A stretch of 64,000 nucleotides of DNA from Bartonella bilalgolemi (lineage in GTDB: Bacteria > Pseudomonadota > Alphaproteobacteria > Rhizobiales > Rhizobiaceae). Made by a program: the position numbers and the translations under genes. This document shows, piece by piece, positions 48,626-59,462 of this stretch. The first letter of the stretch is position 1. Every line of letters starts with the position of its first letter. Location of the stretch: contig NZ_JAMCOF010000001.1 in assembly GCF_023500045.1 (NCBI RefSeq), positions 125,326 through 189,325 on the forward strand, read 5' to 3'. The notes under the pieces were generated by a model. That model had not been told where the DNA came from and ran no database searches. It saw only the letters and a program-made list of their open reading frames with translations.

Positions 48626-49139
48626 TTTTTCAAGCGCGTGATTACTTCTCACTATTCTTTCATTTGCTTTAGTTTCTGTCTTCGCTCATTCTAAAATTTC
48701 TACTCATTATCCCAGGTTTCTATAAATAGCGCTCTTTTAAAAAAGATCGGTGATATTGATTTTATGCATATTGATAATTTTAAGGATTTTTCTCTGTGCA
48801 TTTCACTTGTCTTTGTTTCAGCAGTTTTGTATCGATTTGAGCACGTATTTCCCTTATTTATTAGGGATCATATTTTGAGGATTATATTCTTTTATTTTCT
48901 TTGCTAAAAAGAATTATGGTGAGTCATATTTAAATATAATCACAGCTCATTCTTAAATTATCTTTTAATTTTTTTATCAAAATTTCGATAATTATAGATA
49001 CGAAGATACATTTTGATTTGTGTTAATTTCATTTTTTAAAATTTTGTCTATTCACGCTTGTACAAAAACTTTTGAAGTTTTGACTATTATGGTATAAAAA
49101 TGATTTATATAGAGGATTTAAGGAGTCTATTTTAAGTTA

Positions 49140-50384
49140 TTAGAGTGGGAGCCCACGGAGAAGACGTGGTGCATTGGAGGTGAGTCCAGAAGCTTCTTGA
49201 ATAAAATATTTTTTTATTTTTGGCATTTGATTAATAAGTCCAAGGCCAACATCGCGAAATAGGCGCAGAAGTAAGATATCATTTGAAAAAAGTCTATTGA
49301 TCCAGTCATTACTGAGAGCCATTCCTACAGTTTCAAAACGCCGCCAACTTTGATAGCGTTCGAGAGCTGTCATTGATCCGATATCAAGACCCAATCGTGC
49401 TGTTTCGATGATGACTTCGGCTAAAGCGGCACTATCACGTAGTCCTAGATTAAGCCCTTGTCCTGCAATGGGGTGGATTGTATGGGCGGCGTCTCCTACG
49501 AGAGCAAAACGAGGTTTGATGCAATGATTTGCTAAAGAAAGGACTAGAGGAAATGCTTGGCGTTCGCCATTCCAAGAAAGTTTTCCAAATTGGTGACCAA
49601 TACGTTTTTCAATTTCTGCTTCAAAGATTAAAGTGTCGGCTTTAAGATAATATTGTGCGGTGTGGTGTTTTTCATTCCATACGATAGCTAATCGGTTACC
49701 TTTGAGAGGTAGGAGAGCAAAAGGTCCAGCGGGGAAAAAATGTTGGATTGCTTGACCGTAGTGTGATTTTTCATGTTCGATAATGCATGTAATTGCTGTT
49801 TGTGTATAAGAATGAGAAAAGCTTTTAAGACCTGCTTTTTCGCCTAGTGTAGAGTGTGCTCCACTAGCTGCAACCAGCAATTTTGTTTGCCAAATTTCTT
49901 TATTACTTAAGGTGACGGTTGTATGCTGGTTTTCTTGATGAAAATGAACGACAGTGGTCTTTTCGATAAAAGAGATATGCAAATCTTTTGCACGTTGTTT
50001 TAATGCACTGATGAGTCTTTTATTTTCAACCATATTCGCAAAAGGTTCGTTAGGTGTTATATCTCCTTCAAAGGTTAAAAGAGTTTGTTTGATTGGGTCA
50101 TTGAGGCGTGAGTCGGTGATGATTATTGAATGAATAGGTTGAGCGTGAGGTTTGATATGTTTCCAGCACTGTAGTTGTTCAAGCATACGAATAGAAGCGG
50201 CAGAAAGAGCAAATGCTTGTGTATTTTTTGTAGATGTGCTGCTTTGGGAAGTGGTATCAACAACATTTATTCTTAGTTCAGGGGCGGCATGTTTGAGAGC
50301 CACGGCAAGAGCCAAGCCAACAGCTGCACCGCCTGCAATAATAAGATCACATTGTTTTATTGTTTGATCGGTGTAGGAAGTCAC
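49140..50384 (-). CDS. UbiH/UbiF/VisC-family FAD-dependent ubiquinone hydroxylase
   Basis: A 414-residue flavin monooxygenase. DLIIAGGAAVGLALAVAL is the dinucleotide-binding motif, ASGAHSTLGEKAG the middle DG-like motif, and FALVGDAAHTIHPIAGQGLNLGLRD the FAD ribose motif. Such enzymes hydroxylate the ubiquinone ring; the exact position (C5, C6 or C1; UbiI, UbiF or UbiH) cannot be told by eye. The first Gly of GxGxxG is replaced by Ala (GGAAVG). The start is GTG with AGGGAAAG upstream. Divergent from ftsK. Confidence 0.88.
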   Translation of the reverse strand: MTSYTDQTIKQCDLIIAGGAAVGLALAVALKHAAPELRINVVDTTSQSSTSTKNTQAFALSAASIRMLEQLQCWKHIKPHAQPIHSIIITDSRLNDPIKQTLLTFEGDITPNEPFANMVENKRLISALKQRAKDLHISFIEKTTVVHFHQENQHTTVTLSNKEIWQTKLLVAASGAHSTLGEKAGLKSFSHSYTQTAITCIIEHEKSHYGQAIQHFFPAGPFALLPLKGNRLAIVWNEKHHTAQYYLKADTLIFEAEIEKRIGHQFGKLSWNGERQAFPLVLSLANHCIKPRFALVGDAAHTIHPIAGQGLNLGLRDSAALAEVIIETARLGLDIGSMTALERYQSWRRFETVGMALSNDWINRLFSNDILLLRLFRDVGLGLINQMPKIKKYFIQEASGLTSNAPRLLRGLPL

Positions 50385-50574
50385 TCTGTTTCTTTCCCTT
50401 GTGGTCAGTTTATTTAATCTTAAATGATATAGCCATTGACCTTATTATCACTTTTTGTGCAGTCTTAAAGAGAAATTGTTGTATTTATATAGGTTTAAAC
50501 TGTATTAATATTTTTTATGTTACAAATTTTAGATATAACTCTTGCGTTAAGAGTTTTACGTTCGGGATTGATGA

Positions 50575-52998
50575 ATGCATCAGGGTTCTTCTCTTTATGA
50601 TTTGCCAAAAAAGCCAGAATATCGAAATTCGCATTTTATTGAAATATTTTTACAACAAATAGGGGTTTTGATTGGGCTTAGCCTTCTAGGGCTTTTGATT
50701 TTTTGTATCTTAGCTTTAGCAACATGGAATTTTGCAGATCCATCATTGACTTATGCTAATAATAATGAGATCACAAATCTTATGGGGTGGCCTGGTGCGG
50801 TTTTTTCAGATCTTGCTATGCAACTTTTTGGTTTGGCAAGTCTTGGTATTTTGTTGCCTCCATTATTTTGGTCACTTTTGTTACTTGCACAAAAAAGCAT
50901 CCATAATTTTGTTTTTCGCCTTTTTTTATGGTTGGTTTCAATAATTTGGTTTACAATTGCGTTTGCTTTAATGACCCCTTTTGCATCTTTTACAAATTGG
51001 CCATTGCCGATTGGTCTTGGGGGTGTTTGGGGAGATAAAATTTTAAATGTTGTTTCTTTATTTTTATTTTCTTTTTCTTCGCCGGTAGAGAGCGTGTTGT
51101 GGGGTGTTGCTTTAGCGTTTGTTAGTTTTGTAATGGCTATTTTTTCTGGCAATGTAGTATGGCGACGTCAGACCGTTAAAAATGAAAGCGGTCCAGTGCG
51201 TGTGGATCCAATTTTTGAAACATTAGAAAATGAAGAGTATTCTAATAATGAAGTCCATAGCGGTTTTTTCTCTACAGCTTTTGGAGCAGTTTTGCATTTT
51301 CTTTATTTTTTACAAGCTCGTTTTGAGCGTTTTTTTTCGTTCATGAGTTGGTTTAGAAAAACGGAAAATTCATTTAATCGAATTGAGCCGGTTTTTTTTA
51401 ATGAAAAAACAAATTTTCAGGAGTTCCAAAATAAAGCTGTTTCTGCTTCTGAGAACTCCGTTTTAAAAACTTCAAAAGCGCGTTCAAAGTATCGTTTTAC
51501 CTTTCCGCTGTTAGATTATCTTGCTATTCCTTCATCAACAGTAAAAAATATGCGACTTTCTCCTGCTACTTTAAAAGCCAATTCTCAGGAACTTAAAAAT
51601 ATTTTATTAGATTTTGGGGTTAAGGGAGAGATTATTGATGCACGTCCTGGTCCAGTTGTAACTTTGTATGAATTTGAGCCGGCTGCTGGTATTAAATCTT
51701 CTCGTATTATTGGGTTAGCAGATGATATCGCTCGCTCTATGCGTTCTATTTCAGCACGTGTTGCTGTAGTTCCAGGACGTAATGTTATTGGAATAGAATT
51801 GCCTAACGCATCTCGTGAAATAGTTTATTTGCGGGAAATTTTACAGGCGCGGGAATTTTTTGATACTGAAGCAAAATTAGGTCTTGCATTGGGTAAAACA
51901 ATAGGGGGTGAAGCAGTTGTTGCAGATTTAACGAAAATGCCTCATCTTTTAGTGGCAGGTACGACAGGAGCAGGTAAATCTGTTGCTATTAATACAATGA
52001 TTTTGTCCCTTCTTTATCGTTTAACACCTGAGCAATGTCGATTAATCATGGTCGATCCTAAAATGCTCGAGCTTTCGATTTATGATGGTATTCCTCATTT
52101 ATTGACGCCTGTGGTGACAGATCCTAAAAAAGCAGTCATTGCTCTTAAATGGGCTGTACGTGAAATGGAAGAGCGCTACACCAAAATGTCAAAAGTTAAT
52201 GTTCGCAATATTGATGGATTTAATGCTCGCTTAAAAGAAGCACAAAAACAGGGTGAAGTGTTAACACGGACGGTTCAAATCGGATTTGATCACAAGACTG
52301 GCGAACCGTTGTATGAAACAGAAACCCTCGATTTAAATCCTTTACCTTATATTGTTGTTATTATTGATGAAATGGCAGATCTCATGATGGTTGCTGGTAA
52401 GGAAATTGAAGGAGCTGTTCAACGTTTAGCACAAATGGCACGTGCTGCTGGTATTCATGTTATTATGGCAACACAACGTCCCTCGGTTGATGTTATTACA
52501 GGAACAATTAAAGCTAATTTCCCTACACGCATTTCTTTTGCTGTAAGTTCAAAAATTGATAGTCGGACAATTTTGGGAGAACAAGGAGCTGAACAATTAT
52601 TAGGGCAAGGGGACATGCTTTTCATGATGGGAGGGGGACGTATTCAACGTATTCATGGGCCTTTTGTAGCAGATGATGAAGTTGAACAGGTTGTTGCACA
52701 CCTGAAAGAACAAGCAAGGCCTGATTATTTAGAGGCTATTACACAAGAAGTTTCAGATCATGAAAGTGATGTTTCATCTGTTTCTTCCTTAGGAGATGAG
52801 CCTTATAGAAAGGCTGTTATGGTGGTTCTGCGTGATCGTAAAGCTTCAACTTCTTATATTCAGCGTCGTTTGAGTATTGGCTATAATCGTGCTGCTTCAT
52901 TAATTGAGCGGATGGAAGAAGAAGGAATTATTAGCCCAGCTAATCATGCGGGAAAACGAGAAATTTTGGTTCCTGCTACAGAAGAACCATTTAAATAA
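50575..52998 (+). CDS. ftsK: DNA translocase FtsK
   Basis: An 807-residue FtsK/SpoIIIE translocase that moves chromosome termini through the septum and activates XerCD recombination at dif (xerC is at 39953-40918). It has four N-terminal membrane helices (about residues 27-200), a short linker, the alpha/beta motor with Walker A VAGTTGAGKSVAINTM and Walker B VVIIDEMADLM, and the C-terminal winged-helix gamma domain (YRKAVMVVLRDRKASTSYIQRRLSIGYNRAASLIERME) that reads KOPS. The linker is short compared with E. coli, usual in Rhizobiales. Confidence 0.96.
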   Translation: MHQGSSLYDLPKKPEYRNSHFIEIFLQQIGVLIGLSLLGLLIFCILALATWNFADPSLTYANNNEITNLMGWPGAVFSDLAMQLFGLASLGILLPPLFWSLLLLAQKSIHNFVFRLFLWLVSIIWFTIAFALMTPFASFTNWPLPIGLGGVWGDKILNVVSLFLFSFSSPVESVLWGVALAFVSFVMAIFSGNVVWRRQTVKNESGPVRVDPIFETLENEEYSNNEVHSGFFSTAFGAVLHFLYFLQARFERFFSFMSWFRKTENSFNRIEPVFFNEKTNFQEFQNKAVSASENSVLKTSKARSKYRFTFPLLDYLAIPSSTVKNMRLSPATLKANSQELKNILLDFGVKGEIIDARPGPVVTLYEFEPAAGIKSSRIIGLADDIARSMRSISARVAVVPGRNVIGIELPNASREIVYLREILQAREFFDTEAKLGLALGKTIGGEAVVADLTKMPHLLVAGTTGAGKSVAINTMILSLLYRLTPEQCRLIMVDPKMLELSIYDGIPHLLTPVVTDPKKAVIALKWAVREMEERYTKMSKVNVRNIDGFNARLKEAQKQGEVLTRTVQIGFDHKTGEPLYETETLDLNPLPYIVVIIDEMADLMMVAGKEIEGAVQRLAQMARAAGIHVIMATQRPSVDVITGTIKANFPTRISFAVSSKIDSRTILGEQGAEQLLGQGDMLFMMGGGRIQRIHGPFVADDEVEQVVAHLKEQARPDYLEAITQEVSDHESDVSSVSSLGDEPYRKAVMVVLRDRKASTSYIQRRLSIGYNRAASLIERMEEEGIISPANHAGKREILVPATEEPFK

Positions 52999-53088
52999 AG
53001 TTTTTAAAGCATATTTTAGAAAGTTCTTGTCATCTATTGCCTATGTAAAAATCAATAGAGTATAGTAAGCATATGAGGAGCATTGTGT

Positions 53089-53709
53089 ATGAGGGGTTAT
53101 TTTTTTTTGTTGAGAAGAATAGTTAGTATTATTTTGTTATTTTTTCTGTTGAGTAGTCCTGTTTTTTCGCAGTCAGCGAAACAGTTAGCTCGGGCTCAGA
53201 ATATTATTAATCATTTTGTAGCTATCAAAACAATGACAGGTGATTTTATTCAATTTAGTCCAAAGGGAAAAATAACTAAAGGAACATTTTATTTAGAGCG
53301 TCCAGGGAAAATTCGTTTTAGTTATAAAGGAGTGCCGTTGCAGATTATCGCAGATGGTAAATCTGTAGGAATTAATAATCGTGCTTTAAATACATGGAGT
53401 TTTTATCACCTGTCTCAAACACCAATGAAATTTTTATTAGGTAATACGATTAATTTATCGTCAAGCAATTTGTTAGCATTTCGAGAAGATCCGAAAACAA
53501 TCATGATTATTTTACAGGATAAAACGATTGGAAAAGGACAGATAAAGATAATCTTTGATGCTCAAAGTTATGCGTTGCGGCAATGGGCAATTCTTGATCA
53601 ACAAAATTTAGAAACGACTGTTCAAATCATGAATGTGCGTACAAACGTTAGATTTTCTGATGAAATGTTCGTAACTCCTTATAAAAATACTGTTACGAAA
53701 TCGGAATAA
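53089..53709 (+). CDS. lolA: LolA-like outer-membrane lipoprotein carrier protein
   Basis: A 206-residue periplasmic protein with a signal peptide (LRRIVSIILLFFLLSSPVFSQS) and a LolA-type fold (MTGDFIQFSPKGKITKGTFYLERPGKIRFSYKG, RQWAILDQQNLETTVQIMNV). LolA carries lipoproteins from the LolCDE transporter to the outer membrane. The ATG at 53089 has GAGGAG eight bases upstream. The ftsK-lolA-xthA order is typical for the group. Confidence 0.9.
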   Translation: MRGYFFLLRRIVSIILLFFLLSSPVFSQSAKQLARAQNIINHFVAIKTMTGDFIQFSPKGKITKGTFYLERPGKIRFSYKGVPLQIIADGKSVGINNRALNTWSFYHLSQTPMKFLLGNTINLSSSNLLAFREDPKTIMIILQDKTIGKGQIKIIFDAQSYALRQWAILDQQNLETTVQIMNVRTNVRFSDEMFVTPYKNTVTKSE

Positions 53710-53715
53710 CAATTA

Positions 53716-54534
53716 ATGCTTTTTCATATTGCTACTTGGAATATTAATTCTATTCGTCTCCGCCTTTCTCAGGTTCTTCAGTATTTGGATATTTTTTCTG
53801 TGGATATGTTATGCTTACAAGAAATAAAATGTCCAGACGATTTATTTCCACGTCAGTTTTTTGAAGCGGCAGGTTATCAGCATATCGCATTGAGCGGTCA
53901 AAAATCTTATCATGGCGTAGCGATTATTTCTCGTTTGCCTTTTGTCAGTATTGAAAAGCGTTTCTTTTGTCAAAAGGAGGATTGTCGTCACCTTTCAGTT
54001 GTTATTGAACTTCATGGGAGAAGAATTCGGATTCATAATTTTTATGTTCCTGCTGGTGGTGATGAACCTGATGTAAACAAGAATGAAAAATTTCGTTATA
54101 AACTCGATTTTTTAGAAGAAATGTCTTCTATTTGTTCGGATCAGGGAGATGGTTTAGCGTCTCTTTTGTTGGGTGATCTTAATATTGCTCCTTTGCCAGA
54201 GGATGTTTGGTCTCATAAGCAATTATTGAAGGTTGTTAGCCATACGCCGATTGAGACAGAGCGTTTACAAGCTTTATGTTGTGAAGGTGGATGGGTTGAT
54301 TTGATGCGGATGAAATTTCCAATTCCTACCAAGCTTTATACGTGGTGGAGTTATCGTGCACGCGATTGGGCATTGGCTGATCGCGGTCGGCGGCTTGATC
54401 ATATCTGGTCTTCACCAAATTTAGTGCCTTTCGTTAAAGAACTTTCAATTTTTCGTGATGCACGGGGATGGCCTCAGCCTTCAGATCATGTTCCAGTACA
54501 AACTTTATTTGATTTTTCAGGCAATTTAAAATAA
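53716..54534 (+). CDS. xthA: Exodeoxyribonuclease III
   Basis: A 272-residue AP endonuclease/3'-exonuclease of base excision repair. Motifs seen: FHIATWNINSIRLRL, DMLCLQEIKCPDD (catalytic Glu), YHGVAIISRLP, NFYVPAGGDEPD, LLGDLNIAPLPEDVW (Asp/Asn) and the terminal SDHVPV His. All catalytic residues are intact. It begins seven bases after lolA. Confidence 0.95.
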   Translation: MLFHIATWNINSIRLRLSQVLQYLDIFSVDMLCLQEIKCPDDLFPRQFFEAAGYQHIALSGQKSYHGVAIISRLPFVSIEKRFFCQKEDCRHLSVVIELHGRRIRIHNFYVPAGGDEPDVNKNEKFRYKLDFLEEMSSICSDQGDGLASLLLGDLNIAPLPEDVWSHKQLLKVVSHTPIETERLQALCCEGGWVDLMRMKFPIPTKLYTWWSYRARDWALADRGRRLDHIWSSPNLVPFVKELSIFRDARGWPQPSDHVPVQTLFDFSGNLK

Positions 54535-54587
54535 GCATTGAATGAAGAAATCTAATGACTTGATTTTCGGAAAATGCAGAGGAATGA

Positions 54588-56072
54588 ATGGAGACCAATA
54601 GTGTAAAACAGGTTTTATTAAAAGGACTTTTGTATCCTTTTTTTCTGTTTTTTTTTGTTCTGCCAGGGTGTGTTGTCGGCCCTGATTATCGTAAAACATC
54701 TTTTTCTGTTCCAGCAATTTGGGGGCAACATTCTTCTGCGCAAATTTCTGAACATCCGGTTGCACTTGCGGGCTGGTGGCGAAATTTTAATGACCCGGTT
54801 TTAGATGAGTTAATTAATGATGCAATTGCTGCAAATAACAGTATTGCTGTTGCTAAAGCACGGGTTCGTGAAGCACGGGCTAGTTTAGGGCAGGTGATTG
54901 GACATCTTTTACCAAGTGTTTCAAGTTCAATTGTGGGCAATCATAGTTCTAGCCAGTCGGATACTTCTTTGAGACAATATCGTGGTGGTTTTGATGCAAG
55001 CTGGGAGCTTGATCTTTTTGGAGGACATAAAAGAGCAGTTGAAGCAGCACGTTATGGTCTTGATGCGACTGTGGAGGATCTGCGGGCTACAATGGTTACT
55101 CTTTTAGGGGATATTGCAACGAATTATGTTGAAATGCGTGGTTGGCAAAAAAAACTGTCGATTGCACACTCCATTGCTGCGTTGCAGCGAAAAACAGCCC
55201 AATTAATAAAGGCTAAATTGGAAGCCGGTGATATCTCTGAGCTGGATAATTCAAATGCACAAGCGCAAATGATCAATACAGAGGCAGATATCATACAGAT
55301 GGAAGTGAATTTATCGATGAGTATTCATCGTCTTTCCGTTTTAACTGGGCGTGTACCTGTAGCATTGCAGGATTTTTTGCAAAAAAGCGCTGAAAAGAAG
55401 CAGATTCCAAAGCCAAAATGGCCAATCTCTGTGGGAATTCCTGCTGATATTTTGTTAACACGTCCAGATTTACGACGTGCCGAGCGTCAATATGCTCAAG
55501 CGACAGCGCGAGTTGGTCAACGTGAAGCAGAACGTTATCCTTCATTAAGCTTAACGGGTAATATTTCTACAACAGCAGAATCCATTGGTCAATTAGCAAA
55601 AGGTTCAACGATTGGTTGGTCCTTTGGACCAAATTTTCGCTTTCCTTTTTTTAATGGAGGGCAGGTAGTTGCCTCTATTGCTGTAGGACGTGCTCAGCGT
55701 GATCAGGCTTTTATTGCTTATCGAGCGGCAGTGTTAGGAGCTTTAGAAGAAGTAGAGAATGCATTGGTGCGGTTGTATAAAGAACAACAGCGTTTAAAAA
55801 AATTGTTGGCTGCAAATGCAGCTTATTCACATTCATTGCAACTTTCGCAAGGCCTTTTTGAAAGTGGTAATACCAGCTTTCTTGAATTACTCAATGCTTA
55901 TCGCTCTTATTATTCTTCACAAATGTCATTGAGTGATAGTCATATCATTCTAGCTAAGCATTATATTGCTTTGATGAAGGCATTAGGGGGGGGATGGGAT
56001 GGTGTAGTTGATGTTTCTTTTCCAGAAGTCGTTGAGAAGATTACCAGTTCACATGTAAGGGTGAAACGATGA
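54588..56072 (+). CDS. NodT-family RND outer-membrane efflux lipoprotein (TolC-like)
   Basis: A 494-residue outer-membrane factor with a lipoprotein signal ending LPGCVVGPDYRK (Cys lipidated), two OEP repeats with long alpha-helices (AKARVREARASLGQVIGHLLPSVSSS; ARVGQREAERYPSLSLTGNIS) and the ILLTRPDLRRAERQ motif. It forms the outer-membrane channel of a tripartite pump. It overlaps the MacA-like gene by four bases (ATGA) and is thus coupled to it. The C-terminus is charged. Confidence 0.92.
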   Translation: METNSVKQVLLKGLLYPFFLFFFVLPGCVVGPDYRKTSFSVPAIWGQHSSAQISEHPVALAGWWRNFNDPVLDELINDAIAANNSIAVAKARVREARASLGQVIGHLLPSVSSSIVGNHSSSQSDTSLRQYRGGFDASWELDLFGGHKRAVEAARYGLDATVEDLRATMVTLLGDIATNYVEMRGWQKKLSIAHSIAALQRKTAQLIKAKLEAGDISELDNSNAQAQMINTEADIIQMEVNLSMSIHRLSVLTGRVPVALQDFLQKSAEKKQIPKPKWPISVGIPADILLTRPDLRRAERQYAQATARVGQREAERYPSLSLTGNISTTAESIGQLAKGSTIGWSFGPNFRFPFFNGGQVVASIAVGRAQRDQAFIAYRAAVLGALEEVENALVRLYKEQQRLKKLLAANAAYSHSLQLSQGLFESGNTSFLELLNAYRSYYSSQMSLSDSHIILAKHYIALMKALGGGWDGVVDVSFPEVVEKITSSHVRVKR

Positions 56073-57292
56073 TGAAATATTTTATGGAGAAATATTCAAC
56101 TATAAAACGCAAAAAGCTTTTTTTATTTTGCAGTGTGGTGTTTATCATCTTTGTCTTTAAGATGCTCTTTGTCTTATTTGGGAGCAAAAATACACCAAAT
56201 TATATGACAGCAGTGGTTACGCGTGGTGATATTGAAGAAACGGTTTTAGCTTCTGGAATTGTACGTCCTTATCGATTGGTGGCTGTTGGCGCGCGTGCAA
56301 CAGGGCGTGTGGTTTCTGTTCGTGTTTCAGCTGGAGATGTTGTAGAAGAAGGAGATCTTATAGCAGAAATTGATCCTACGGATCAGGAAAATGATCTGAA
56401 ACGAAAAAAAGCAGTTTTATCTTATTATTATGCGAGTTTAAAAGAGCATGAAGCTTATCTCATTTTGGCTAAACAAAACTTAGCACGTCAAAATAAAATG
56501 ATTGCAGCACGAGCAGTTTCACGTGCTAATTTTGATGATGCAGTGACTCAAGTCAAAATACGTGAAGCTCAAATTGCTCAACTTCAGGAACAAATTGTAC
56601 AAGCACAAATTGATGTGAAAAGTGCAGAAGTGAATTTAAGCTATACGCGGATAACAGCGCCTTCTTCAGGAACAGTTTTAGCAACCGTCGTCGAAGAAGG
56701 ACAAAATATTAATGCAACTCAGTCAGCACCAACAATTGTTATTTTAGGCGATTTGTCAAAAATGACAATTAAAGCGCAAATTTCAGAAGCAGATATTTTA
56801 AAAGTTCATCCTGGACAAGATCTTTATTTCACAATTTTAGGAGATGTACAGCGCCGTTATGAGGGATCATTAGAGGCACTAGAACCTGCTCCTGAAGATA
56901 TTCGTAGCGATATTAGTATTAATCCTAACATGTCAGGATCGAGTTCTTTAGCGTCATCGGCTATCTATTACAATGGGCTTATCCATGTTAACAATAACGA
57001 TCGTTTTTTGCGCACTTATATGACAGCTCAAGTGCATATTATATTAGGACGTGCTCGAAATGTATTGTTGGTTCCAAGTGATGCTTTACGCAATGAGACG
57101 AAAGAGCATAAAGCATGGGTGCAGCTTTTGGTTGGTCGAGACAAAGTTATTGCAAAACAAGTAACCGTCGGACTTAATAATAAAGTAATGGCTGAGATTG
57201 TTTCTGGGCTCAATGAGGGTGATGTGGTGGTGGTTGGTGCACAAGATGGGTTACTAGTATCTTCTAATTTACAAAGTGAAAACAGGGTTTAA
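56069..57292 (+). CDS. macA: MacA-like periplasmic membrane fusion protein
   Basis: A 407-residue adaptor with an N-terminal membrane anchor (LFLFCSVVFIIFVFKMLFVLFG), a biotinyl-lipoyl half-motif (VARGATGRVVSVRVSAGDVVEEGDLIAEID-like, RATGRVVSVRVSAG), a helical hairpin (about 100-190), the second lipoyl half (YTRITAPSSGTVLATVVEEGQNI) and a beta-barrel/membrane-proximal domain. It links the MacB ABC pump to the outer-membrane channel. The start overlaps the previous stop. No substrate can be inferred. Confidence 0.9.
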   Translation: MMKYFMEKYSTIKRKKLFLFCSVVFIIFVFKMLFVLFGSKNTPNYMTAVVTRGDIEETVLASGIVRPYRLVAVGARATGRVVSVRVSAGDVVEEGDLIAEIDPTDQENDLKRKKAVLSYYYASLKEHEAYLILAKQNLARQNKMIAARAVSRANFDDAVTQVKIREAQIAQLQEQIVQAQIDVKSAEVNLSYTRITAPSSGTVLATVVEEGQNINATQSAPTIVILGDLSKMTIKAQISEADILKVHPGQDLYFTILGDVQRRYEGSLEALEPAPEDIRSDISINPNMSGSSSLASSAIYYNGLIHVNNNDRFLRTYMTAQVHIILGRARNVLLVPSDALRNETKEHKAWVQLLVGRDKVIAKQVTVGLNNKVMAEIVSGLNEGDVVVVGAQDGLLVSSNLQSENRV

Positions 57293-57295
57293 AAC

Positions 57296-59278
57296 ATGAT
57301 AACAGAATCGAAGGATACTGTTCTTGTATTGGAAGATGTAGTTCGTGAATTTCGTGCAGGTGAGACATTGATCCCTGTTTTAAAAAACATCAATTTAACC
57401 ATTAAGCGTGGTGAGATGGTGGCAATTGTAGGAGCGTCAGGTTCAGGAAAATCTACGTTAATGAATATTTTAGGGTGCCTTGATCGACAAAGTTCAGGGC
57501 GTTATTGGATTTCTGGTAAAGAAACAGCTTTGCTTTCAGCAGATGATTTGTCAGCTTTGCGACGCAATCATTTTGGTTTTATTTTCCAGCGTTATCATTT
57601 GCTCAAAGAATTAACAGCTCTCGGAAATGTTGAAATTCCAGCTATTTATGCAGGCTGTTCAGTAGAAATAAGAAAACAACGTGCACAGAGTCTTTTAACA
57701 CGTTTAGGGATGCGTGATCGAATGGGACATTATCCCAATCAGCTTTCGGGGGGGCAGCAGCAACGTGTTTCAATTGCTCGTGCTTTAATGAATGATGCTG
57801 ATATTATTCTTGCAGATGAACCAACCGGTGCTTTAGACAAAAAAAGTGGTCAAGAAGTTTTGCATATTTTAGATGAGCTTCATCAAGAGGGAAGGACTAT
57901 TATCATTGTAACTCATGATATGCAGGTGGCCGAAAGGGCAGATCGTATTATTGAAATCAGTGATGGAGAGATTATTTCTGATAACGTTTCAAAAATTAAA
58001 AAAATAAACAGTAAGGAAAAATTTCTTCACAAAGAAGATAATCTAAAAAGCACTCAACAGTTGGGAATTTTCCGTGCTTTTATAGGACGTTTTTGTGAAG
58101 CGTTTGTTATGGCTTTATTGGCTATGAATGCCCATCGAATGAGAACTTTTTTAACAATGCTTGGGGTAATTATCGGTATTGCTTCAGTTGTTGCGATGAT
58201 TGCTTTGGGAAATGGTACCCAGAAAAAGATTCTTGAAAATTTAAATAGTTTAGGGGTCAATACATTAACAATTATGCCAGGTAAAAGCTTTTCTGATCCA
58301 CAGTCAGGCAAAATAACCAGTTTAGTGGAGGCAGATGCGGAAGCACTATCTGAATTACCTTATGTTGCTGGTGTTACTTCTCAGATTTCAGTAAGTTCGA
58401 TGGTGTATTATAATGCAATTGAAACAAAGGCTGTTGTTGTTGGTGTAGGAGAACAATTTTTTCAAATACAAGGGCTAAAAGTAATTAAAGGAAGGTTATT
58501 TGATCAATCAAGTGTGCGTGATCGAGCCGTTGATTTGATAATAGAAAAAGAGGCACTTTCTGTTCTTTTTCCTCATAGTCAAGAAGATCCCATTGGAAAA
58601 ATTGTGCGTGTGGGTAATGTGCCAGCTCGTATTATTGGTGTTGTGGATTCGCAAAACAACGGAGGCGTATCAGATACAATACAGATTTATTTGCCTTATA
58701 CGGCGGTGCAAATGCGCTTTCTTGGTAGGACAGATGTTCGTTCTATTATTCTTAAAGTTGCTGATAATGTCGATTCGCAATTGGCAGAAACTATGATTCG
58801 GCGTTTGTTAATTATGCGGCATGGACAAGAAGATTTTTTTATTAGAAATTCAGAATTGTTTCGTGCAAAAATTATGAATAGTACAGAAATTTTATCGCTT
58901 TTAGTGACTTCGATTGCGGCAATTTCGCTCATTGTAGGCGGAATTGGAGTGATGAATATTATGTTAGTCACTGTTTCTGAGCGGATTAATGAAATTGGAG
59001 TACGTATGGCGATTGGTGCACGCCAGAGTGATATTTTGCAACAATTTTTAATTGAATCGATTTTGGTTTGTGTGATTGGTGGAAGTTTAGGGGTTCTCTT
59101 TGGACTTGCCATTGGAGGTTTATTTATATTGGGGAATTCTCCTATACAATTGATTTATACTGTTCGTTCAATCATAATGACTGTTCTTTTTGCAGCTTTT
59201 ATTGGGGTGTGTTTTGGTTTTTTTCCAGCACGAAAAGCTTCACGCCTTGATCCTGTTGTTGCTCTTGCACGTGATTAA
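57296..59278 (+). CDS. macB: MacB-family ABC efflux transporter, ATPase and permease
   Basis: A 660-residue fused ABC transporter. The N-terminal ATPase has Walker [10 protein letters not shown] at about 46-54, signature [15 protein letters not shown] and Walker [12 protein letters not shown]. Four membrane helices (one near residue 285, three at the C-terminus) bracket a MacB_PCD periplasmic domain. It works with the MacA-like and TolC-like partners encoded just upstream. MacAB pumps export macrolides, lipopeptides or heme-like compounds in other bacteria; the cargo here is unknown. All ATPase motifs are intact. Confidence 0.94.
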   Translation: MITESKDTVLVLEDVVREFRAGETLIPVLKNINLTIKRGEMVAIVGASGSGKSTLMNILGCLDRQSSGRYWISGKETALLSADDLSALRRNHFGFIFQRYHLLKELTALGNVEIPAIYAGCSVEIRKQRAQSLLTRLGMRDRMGHYPNQLSGGQQQRVSIARALMNDADIILADEPTGALDKKSGQEVLHILDELHQEGRTIIIVTHDMQVAERADRIIEISDGEIISDNVSKIKKINSKEKFLHKEDNLKSTQQLGIFRAFIGRFCEAFVMALLAMNAHRMRTFLTMLGVIIGIASVVAMIALGNGTQKKILENLNSLGVNTLTIMPGKSFSDPQSGKITSLVEADAEALSELPYVAGVTSQISVSSMVYYNAIETKAVVVGVGEQFFQIQGLKVIKGRLFDQSSVRDRAVDLIIEKEALSVLFPHSQEDPIGKIVRVGNVPARIIGVVDSQNNGGVSDTIQIYLPYTAVQMRFLGRTDVRSIILKVADNVDSQLAETMIRRLLIMRHGQEDFFIRNSELFRAKIMNSTEILSLLVTSIAAISLIVGGIGVMNIMLVTVSERINEIGVRMAIGARQSDILQQFLIESILVCVIGGSLGVLFGLAIGGLFILGNSPIQLIYTVRSIIMTVLFAAFIGVCFGFFPARKASRLDPVVALARD

Positions 59279-59280
59279 GA

Positions 59281-59310
59281 ATCCTTATTCAAAAGGATGA
59301 TGTCTCTTTT
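59281..59310 (+). terminator. Possible terminator after macB
   Basis: ATCCTT-attcaa-AAGGAT (59281-59298) followed by GATGTCTCTTTT, three bases after the macB stop. The T tract is interrupted. Confidence 0.4.
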
Positions 59311-59462
59311 CGTGATTGTGAGACTAAAGGGCGATATCGTTCAGAATGAAAGATCAGATTATTGAGTAGTTTTTGGGATGTTAAGAGTTAACAATATCTA
59401 TGATTCAGGGGAATATGGAAAAAAGATTAATTGTCTAAAGTCAAAAGACATTTGAAATTTTT

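Larger units (their letters stand above)
47976..49139. other. 1.16-kb gene-free spacer with hairpins
   Basis: No coding frame of any support. It contains a 16-base perfect palindrome (48007-48022) and a cluster of inverted repeats with a promoter-like pair between 48405 and 48605. The rest (about 48625-49139) is AT-rich with no obvious feature. In other Rhizobiales other TCA-cycle genes lie near sdh, so a deletion may have left this spacer. Confidence 0.5.
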
